IMG/VR virus record: IMGVR_UViG_3300034166_001066
Location: 1 to 41,910 of that record
Direction: 5' to 3' (one strand)
Source: a virus
DNA length: 41,910 nucleotides
Numbering within the stretch: the stretch's first letter is position 1; every line of letters begins with the position of its first letter. The notes under the pieces were generated by a model. It worked only from the letters and a program-made list of their open reading frames with translations, was not told the DNA's origin and searched no databases. Made by a program: the position numbers and the translations under genes. Shown piece by piece: positions 38,055-41,910 of this stretch.

Positions 38055-39184
38055 ACGTAAAAACCATTGAGCTAGGTAATTTCCCAACAGAAAAGTACCC
38101 GCTCAAAATACATCGCAAGATTGAACTGCCGTTGCCAAAGCGTGTACCAAGAAAAACGCAGAAGCATGAGCGAGGGCGGTTTGCGTGGCGACTTTTGCAC
38201 ACTCAGCAATTGCCTGACCCTGACTGGTTTGAAGCGTGGAAAGAATACATTCCAAAAAAATGCGGATGCCAACAAGGCGCTGATGATCTACTAACCCTTT
38301 GCCCGCCACGCTACGAATCCCCAGAAGATTGGTTTGCCTGGACGATCGAATACCATAACGCCGTCAACACCAAGCTCAACAAACCCACCGTCTCGCTTGA
38401 CCGCGCCAGAATGCTTTGGCGACACGAACGACCAGCAACAAATCGACAGCGAGCCATCGTCACGGTTGCCAACGGAACTGAGTTCGTCGAGTTGCTGAAG
38501 CTGACGCGGCCTGCGATGCAAGCCTACGCTGATCGCGTTGGTGCCGACCTAATCGACCTCGACAACGACACCGCGGACTGGGGCTTCATGGAAAAATTCC
38601 GAACGTTCCACTTTGCCAGACAGTACGAGCAGACGCTGTTCGTTGATGTGGACGCCATCATCACAAACCGCTGCCCCGACTTGTTTGATATGTACGCCGA
38701 TGCCGACATCGCTGCCCATGACGACTGGTCGTTCCTGTTCAAAACCGATTGGCTCGAGCGTGAACGGAACACCGTCGCCAACCGATCAGGCCTAGCCATC
38801 GAGCATACCGCCCAATGCCTTAACTCTGGCATCGTCCTTGTCAATCAATCCGCTGCGGACGTCTGGAACAAGCCATTGGTCGACATCGGCACCAGTCATT
38901 GTGCAGAGCAAATCTACCTTGAGCACAACATCGCAAACGCCATATCGTCCGGTGCAAGCTTTGCGAACCTCGACTCACGAGCTAATTGGCAATGGTGGTT
39001 CTCTACGCACCACGAAGGCCGATGGGAAGCCGGCCTTGACGACGCATGGATCGTTCACTTTGCCAACGCGCCGAAACGCTATCAGACGATCAAGGATTTC
39101 CTCGACAACCACCAACCAAAGGAGTGTTGCCATGGGATGGACGATTGCCAAGCTGGAAAGGAATGTTGTCGAAATCAGGATTGA
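38051..39184 (+). CDS. GT8-like glycosyltransferase with Erv1-like N-terminal segment, 377 aa
   Basis: Residues about 60-123 read WFEAWKEYIPKKCGC...SPEDWFAWTIEYHNAVNTKL...KP, close to the FAD-binding HNxVN region of Erv1/ALR thiol oxidases, but the cysteine pair is CGC (C71, C73) instead of CxxC. From residue 134 a GT-A/GT8-like domain follows, with DVD (D199, D201) and IVHFANAPKRY at the end. The C-terminal 15 residues carry five Cys. ATGA overlap with the Cys-rich gene. It may form disulfides in, and glycosylate, its neighbour; both activities are inference. Confidence 0.6.
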   Translation: MNVKTIELGNFPTEKYPLKIHRKIELPLPKRVPRKTQKHERGRFAWRLLHTQQLPDPDWFEAWKEYIPKKCGCQQGADDLLTLCPPRYESPEDWFAWTIEYHNAVNTKLNKPTVSLDRARMLWRHERPATNRQRAIVTVANGTEFVELLKLTRPAMQAYADRVGADLIDLDNDTADWGFMEKFRTFHFARQYEQTLFVDVDAIITNRCPDLFDMYADADIAAHDDWSFLFKTDWLERERNTVANRSGLAIEHTAQCLNSGIVLVNQSAADVWNKPLVDIGTSHCAEQIYLEHNIANAISSGASFANLDSRANWQWWFSTHHEGRWEAGLDDAWIVHFANAPKRYQTIKDFLDNHQPKECCHGMDDCQAGKECCRNQD

Positions 39185-40001
39185 CGTGTTGAAGCGGACG
39201 GACTGGGAGCAATGGGCCTTGCTCCGCAGCGACGTTCACCACGACAACCCGAAATGCAATCAGGATTTGGAGCGGAAACACCTTGAAGAAGCCGCCGAGT
39301 ACGACGCACCCATCATCGACAACGGCGATTTGCACTGCGTAATGCAGGGGCGTTGGGATAAGCGAGCCGACAAAAGTGCGTTGCGACCTGAACACCAAGG
39401 CAATAACTACTTCGATTTAATCGTCGAAACTGCCGCCGAGTTTTACAAACCATATTTGCAATACTTCGCAGTCATGGGGCGCGGCAACCATGAAACAGCA
39501 ATCACGAAGCAGCATGAGACAGACTTAACCGATCGACTTGTATCTCGCATGCGACAGCAAGGAGGTATTGTTGAGTCGAGCGGATACGGCGGTTGGGTGA
39601 TCTTTCGATTTACAAAGCCTACTGATAAAACGATTCGAGATTCAAAATACTTGTACCACTACCATGGTTCGGGTGGTGGCGGGATAATTACCAAAGGGAC
39701 GCTCCAACCATCGAGAATAGCGACATTCACTCCTGACGCGGACATTGTGTTAACTGGTCACACCCACGACGAATGGTCGTTTACGATTCCACGCCAGAGA
39801 TGCAGTTCTAAGGGTGTGTTGTACCAAGACGAGCAACTGCACATTAGATGTCCTGGGTACAAAGACGCTTGGGGCGACGGACATGCCGGTTGGGAGGTCG
39901 AACGCATGCTCGGCCCGAAGGCACTTGGCTCAGCATGGCTACGGTTTTTTTGGGACGAACGATCGGAGCGGGTCAAGTTCGAGACAATGAGGGCGAAATG
40001 A
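39132..40001 (+). CDS. calcineurin-like metallophosphoesterase, 289 aa
   Basis: All metal-binding motifs are present: D34-x-H36 (RSDVHHDN), GD66 (IIDNGDLH), GNHE (N119, H120), and GHTH (209-212). The enzyme would hydrolyse phosphodiesters or phosphomonoesters. AGGAG lies 7 bases before the ATG, which overlaps the glycosyltransferase end by 53 bases. In a tail-proximal operon it may degrade a host nucleotide or cell-surface phosphodiester; a DNA role is less likely without nuclease context. Confidence 0.85.
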   Translation: MGWTIAKLERNVVEIRIDVLKRTDWEQWALLRSDVHHDNPKCNQDLERKHLEEAAEYDAPIIDNGDLHCVMQGRWDKRADKSALRPEHQGNNYFDLIVETAAEFYKPYLQYFAVMGRGNHETAITKQHETDLTDRLVSRMRQQGGIVESSGYGGWVIFRFTKPTDKTIRDSKYLYHYHGSGGGGIITKGTLQPSRIATFTPDADIVLTGHTHDEWSFTIPRQRCSSKGVLYQDEQLHIRCPGYKDAWGDGHAGWEVERMLGPKALGSAWLRFFWDERSERVKFETMRAK

Positions 40002-40267
40002 TGCGTGTCAGATTGCGCGACAAATATTTCAAGCTTTCGTTCGAGCGATTACCAAACACGCATGACGGTCAATGCGATTATCATGGTCGCGAAATCAAAG
40101 TTCGCAAGTCACTCAAGGGAGAGCGACAACTCGAGGTTGTGATCCATGAACTGTTGCATGGATGCCATTGGGATCTTGACGAACAAGCGATTACAGAGAC
40201 GGCTGAGGATCTCGCTCGCATTCTTTGGCGATTAGGGTACCGATCGGATCAAAACAACGCGAAATAG
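39998..40267 (+). CDS. mini zinc metallopeptidase, 89 aa
   Basis: VVIHELLHGCHW carries HExxH (H50, E51, H54); a glutamate in ITETAEDLA (E68 or E71) could be the third ligand. The whole domain is under 90 residues, far shorter than classical peptidases; similar phage mini-peptidases exist. ATGA overlap with the phosphoesterase. It is the last gene of the rightward operon. Target unknown. Confidence 0.7.
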   Translation: MMRVRLRDKYFKLSFERLPNTHDGQCDYHGREIKVRKSLKGERQLEVVIHELLHGCHWDLDEQAITETAEDLARILWRLGYRSDQNNAK

Positions 40268-40481
40268 GCCCAAAACGTGCCGAAAACTAGCGTTTTACTC
40301 GGTGCTAAATTTTAAGATTTTCATTTTGTGGTGGGCATTTTTTGCAAATGTGCCTTGCATGCATCGCAAAACTGTCAGGGGGGGTCAAAGATTTGCAAAT
40401 CGAGGATGTCAACGGAAGAGGAGCGGCGTGATCGCTGACGGGGGGGTAGCATCTTTTTTGACACCCCCCCAACCATTTCGG
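40268..40481. other. gene-free end of rightward operon with G/C inverted repeat
   Basis: No supported gene. GGGGGGGT (40440-40447) pairs with ACCCCCCC (40463-40470) around a T-rich loop, and GGGGGGGTCAAA at 40378 can pair with the same C tract (TTTGA-CA-CCCCCCC). Neither has a T tail. ATTTGCAAAT and TGCATGCA palindromes lie at 40391 and 40356. A transcription end, cos-like or recombination site is possible. Confidence 0.4.
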
Positions 40482-40823
40482 TAGGTCAGCTGGGAGACGA
40501 TCGATAGGTCAGCTGGGAGACGATCGATAGGTCAGCTGGGAGACGATCAGTAGGCTATATGGGAGACGATCGGTAGGTCAGCTGGGAGACGATCGGTAGG
40601 TCAGCTGGGAGACGATCGGTAGGTCAGCTGGGAGACGATCGGTAGGTCAACTGGGAGACGATCAGTAGGTCAGCTGGGAGACGATCAGTAGGTCAGCTGG
40701 GAGACGATCAGTAGGTCAGCTGGGAGACGATCGGTAGGTCAGCTGGGAGACGATCAGTAGGTCAGCTGGGAGACGATCGATAGGCTATATGGGAGACGAT
40801 CGATAGGCTATATGGGAGACGAT
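40482..40823. repeat. 23-bp tandem array, 15 copies
   Basis: Fifteen copies of a unit that, in phase, is GTAG + GTCAGCTGGG + AGACGATCG. Three copies have GCTATATGGG in the middle and one has CAACTG. Without the middle 10 bp this is exactly the 13-bp unit of the end array, in opposite orientation. The junction variants CGGTA, CGATA and CAGTA are the same in both arrays. CAGCTG and CGATCG palindromes alternate at one helical turn. Confidence 0.95.
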
Positions 40824-40826
40824 ACC

Positions 40827-40855
40827 AAAAAAAACGGCCGCATGATGCGGCCGTT
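40827..40855 (-). terminator. strong leftward terminator
   Basis: AACGGCCGCAT pairs with ATGCGGCCGTT (11 bp), followed on the minus strand by eight T residues (forward A run 40827-40834). It ends the leftward Gp88-like operon just before the 23-bp array. Confidence 0.9.
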
Positions 40856-40858
40856 ATG

Positions 40859-40930
40859 CTAGTTTATTTTGGCTACAATTATTTTTATCAGTACTGTAGC
40901 TATTAGCACAAACCATAATAATCGTCTCAT
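40859..40930 (-). CDS. 23-aa hydrophobic membrane peptide
   Basis: Starts MRRLLWFVLIATVLI and ends VAKIN: basic N-terminus and one short transmembrane helix. Its ATG at 40930 overlaps the stop of the Gp88-like gene (ATGA), so it is translationally coupled, and the strong terminator follows at once. Size and composition resemble small toxic or regulatory membrane peptides; function unknown. Confidence 0.5.
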   Translation of the reverse strand: MRRLLWFVLIATVLIKIIVAKIN

Positions 40931-41730
40931 TGCTTGCCACCAATCAATACCAATTTGGGCCCATGGTAGGGATAGACAACGTCCAAATTGGGATTGGCGC
41001 ATGCTGTACACTGTCCACATAGAATCTTATCCGGTCGACCGGAAAAACGTTTTTGCCAACCACTAGTAACGGCCGGACAAACGATCGTTTTTCGACCGGT
41101 CGATCCCAAACGTTTTTTGGCGAATTGTTTTGCAGCGTCGACCCGTCGGCCGGTTATGTTTTTTCCGTCTTGAATTTCTTCGCCAACCACAAACGAGCAA
41201 CCCCAGCTGGGGTTGTAACTATGGTCAACCGATTGTACCGATTCGCGAATTGTCACAACGTCGGACAATTCCGAATACTCCATCGCCTTGTCGGCCGTTT
41301 CAACTGGAAAGTGTATTCGTGAACGATCACAACCGTTAACCGACAACGTTTTGACCAACGCGCGAAACGCGGATAGAACGGCCGTTTTTTTACGTTCCGA
41401 CAATTCCGATAATTTCGGTACCGATCCGTTAGTCGAAAAACGAAACCAGGGAAGTATCTTACGTTTTTCCGTCAATTGTCCAATTTCGACTATGGCAGCA
41501 TTAACAATTGTGACCGGATCCGTTTTTCCGTGTCGCACTAGTTTTTCTTTCAATTGTCGTCTATCTGCCCTAGATTCTCCCATTACTGCATAACAACCGC
41601 CTACAGCATTGTCGGCGGTCGACCGCGAATGATATCGGCAACGGTCGTCGCAATTCGATCCGGCCGATACGTCAAAATTTAGACTTTTCGATCCGTCGAC
41701 CGATTTAGAGAATTCGCCGAGTACTTGCAT
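40927..41730 (-). CDS. Gp88-like cysteine-rich phage protein (possible Fe-S), 267 aa
   Basis: N-terminal CDDRC (C27, C31) and GGCYA (C46), and a C-terminal CPAVTSGW...CGQCTACANPN with VVYPYHGPK, are the cysteine pattern I associate with the Gp88 family of phage proteins, which look like metal- or Fe-S-binding, radical-SAM-related proteins. TTGGAG lies 8 bases before the ATG. Codon use (TCG Ser, AAA Lys, ACG Thr) differs from the structural genes, suggesting separate origin. It lies alone between the inverted arrays. Function unknown. Confidence 0.5.
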   Translation of the reverse strand: MQVLGEFSKSVDGSKSLNFDVSAGSNCDDRCRYHSRSTADNAVGGCYAVMGESRADRRQLKEKLVRHGKTDPVTIVNAAIVEIGQLTEKRKILPWFRFSTNGSVPKLSELSERKKTAVLSAFRALVKTLSVNGCDRSRIHFPVETADKAMEYSELSDVVTIRESVQSVDHSYNPSWGCSFVVGEEIQDGKNITGRRVDAAKQFAKKRLGSTGRKTIVCPAVTSGWQKRFSGRPDKILCGQCTACANPNLDVVYPYHGPKLVLIGGKQ

Positions 41731-41763
41731 GGTATCTACTCCAAGAAAAAACGTTAAACCAAC

Positions 41764-41781
41764 GCGGGAAACGTTTCCCGC
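41764..41781. promoter_or_regulatory. perfect 18-bp palindrome in leader of Gp88-like gene
   Basis: GCGGGAAACGTTTCCCGC is a perfect 18-bp palindrome lying between the promoter element 41789-41821 and the start at 41730. It would be a good operator just downstream of the transcription start, or an RNA hairpin in the leader. Confidence 0.55.
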
Positions 41782-41788
41782 ATGTGAA

Positions 41789-41821
41789 CAGTGTAGTTAT
41801 ATGTCGACAATTCGGCAAGTG
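41789..41821 (-). promoter_or_regulatory. leftward promoter, second copy of the 33-bp TGTCGACA element
   Basis: On the minus strand: CACTTGC, five bases, TGTCGACA, six bases (TATAAC), TACACTG: the same arrangement, of the same total length, as at 1369-1401. TTGCCG and TACACT are 17 bases apart. It drives the Gp88-like gene. Sharing of the element implies co-regulation with the small genes at 416-1316. Confidence 0.6.
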
Positions 41822-41839
41822 TAGTTCAATGTTTTTTCG

Positions 41840-41910
41840 ATCGTCTCTACCGATCGTCTCTACCGATCGTCTCTACCGATCGTCTCTATCGATCGTCTCT
41901 ACCGATCGTC
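41840..41910. repeat. 13-bp tandem array, right-end part
   Basis: Five full copies and a six-base start of a sixth copy of ATCGTCTCTACCG (one with TATCG). The final six bases equal the first six of the window, so this array and 1-182 are one array broken by assembly. Confidence 0.95.

Noticed and set aside
40302-40484. 60-codon frame behind the mini-peptidase
   Set aside because: GTG start without a Shine-Dalgarno sequence, low-complexity G and C runs, end inside the repeat border.
1-41910. tRNA or rRNA genes
   Set aside because: No cloverleaf with a TTCRANY T-loop was noticed in gaps; a tRNAscan run would be decisive.

Overview
This window looks like the complete or nearly complete genome of a temperate, siphovirus-like tailed phage or prophage of a planctomycete. 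It has an HK97-type head module, a long-tail module, an excisionase, a tyrosine integrase and a replication module. The host guess rests mainly on the integrase: its N-terminus and its WLGN...HY C-terminal box are of the type I associate with planctomycete integrases. Base composition is close to 50% GC. Both ends of the window lie in the same 13-bp tandem array (1-182 and 41840-41910), and the last six bases equal the first six. The molecule is therefore probably circular or terminally redundant and was cut inside a repeat during assembly.

Layout. From 1 to 2.4 kb there are tandem repeats, small unknown genes, a ribbon-helix-helix regulator and an AT-rich candidate origin. From 2.4 to 13.3 kb a leftward early/replication operon carries a primase-polymerase/ATPase, two SF2 helicases, an HNH nuclease, a GNAT acetyltransferase, a DUF669 protein with its AAA ATPase partner, RusA and a MerR/excisionase-type protein. 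Several very small genes lie in it, including a 13-codon Trp-rich leader peptide upstream of a terminator. From 13.3 to 15.2 kb is the switch region: palindromic operator-like sites, a zinc-finger protein and the integrase. From 15.4 to 17.5 kb a sigma70-like promoter with a structured leader precedes a probable lysis cassette built around a papain-like cysteine peptidase. From 17.5 to 19.9 kb are fibre-like and unknown virion genes. From 19.9 to 27.4 kb are HNH, TerS, TerL, portal, ClpP-type protease, an inserted methyltransferase, major capsid and a decoration-like protein. From 27.4 to 31.9 kb are a glycosyltransferase, connectors, tail completion, tail tube and the tail-assembly chaperones with a programmed -1 frameshift. 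From 31.9 to 40.3 kb are the tape measure, distal tail proteins, a 42-cysteine protein, a second glycosyltransferase with an Erv1-like N-terminal segment, a metallophosphoesterase and a mini-metallopeptidase.

From 40.3 to 41.9 kb is an accessory leftward cassette: a Cys-rich Gp88-like gene, a coupled 23-residue membrane peptide and a strong terminator. It lies between two inverted tandem arrays. The 23-bp unit of one array is the 13-bp unit of the other plus exactly 10 bp.

The most unusual signals are the Trp-codon leader with mutually exclusive RNA hairpins (6688-6816), the related inverted arrays, a 33-bp promoter/operator element shared by two distant leftward promoters, the cysteine-peptidase lysis cassette, and the pairing of a disulfide-rich virion protein with an Erv1-like domain. 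All functional calls come from reading motifs by eye; no database search was run.
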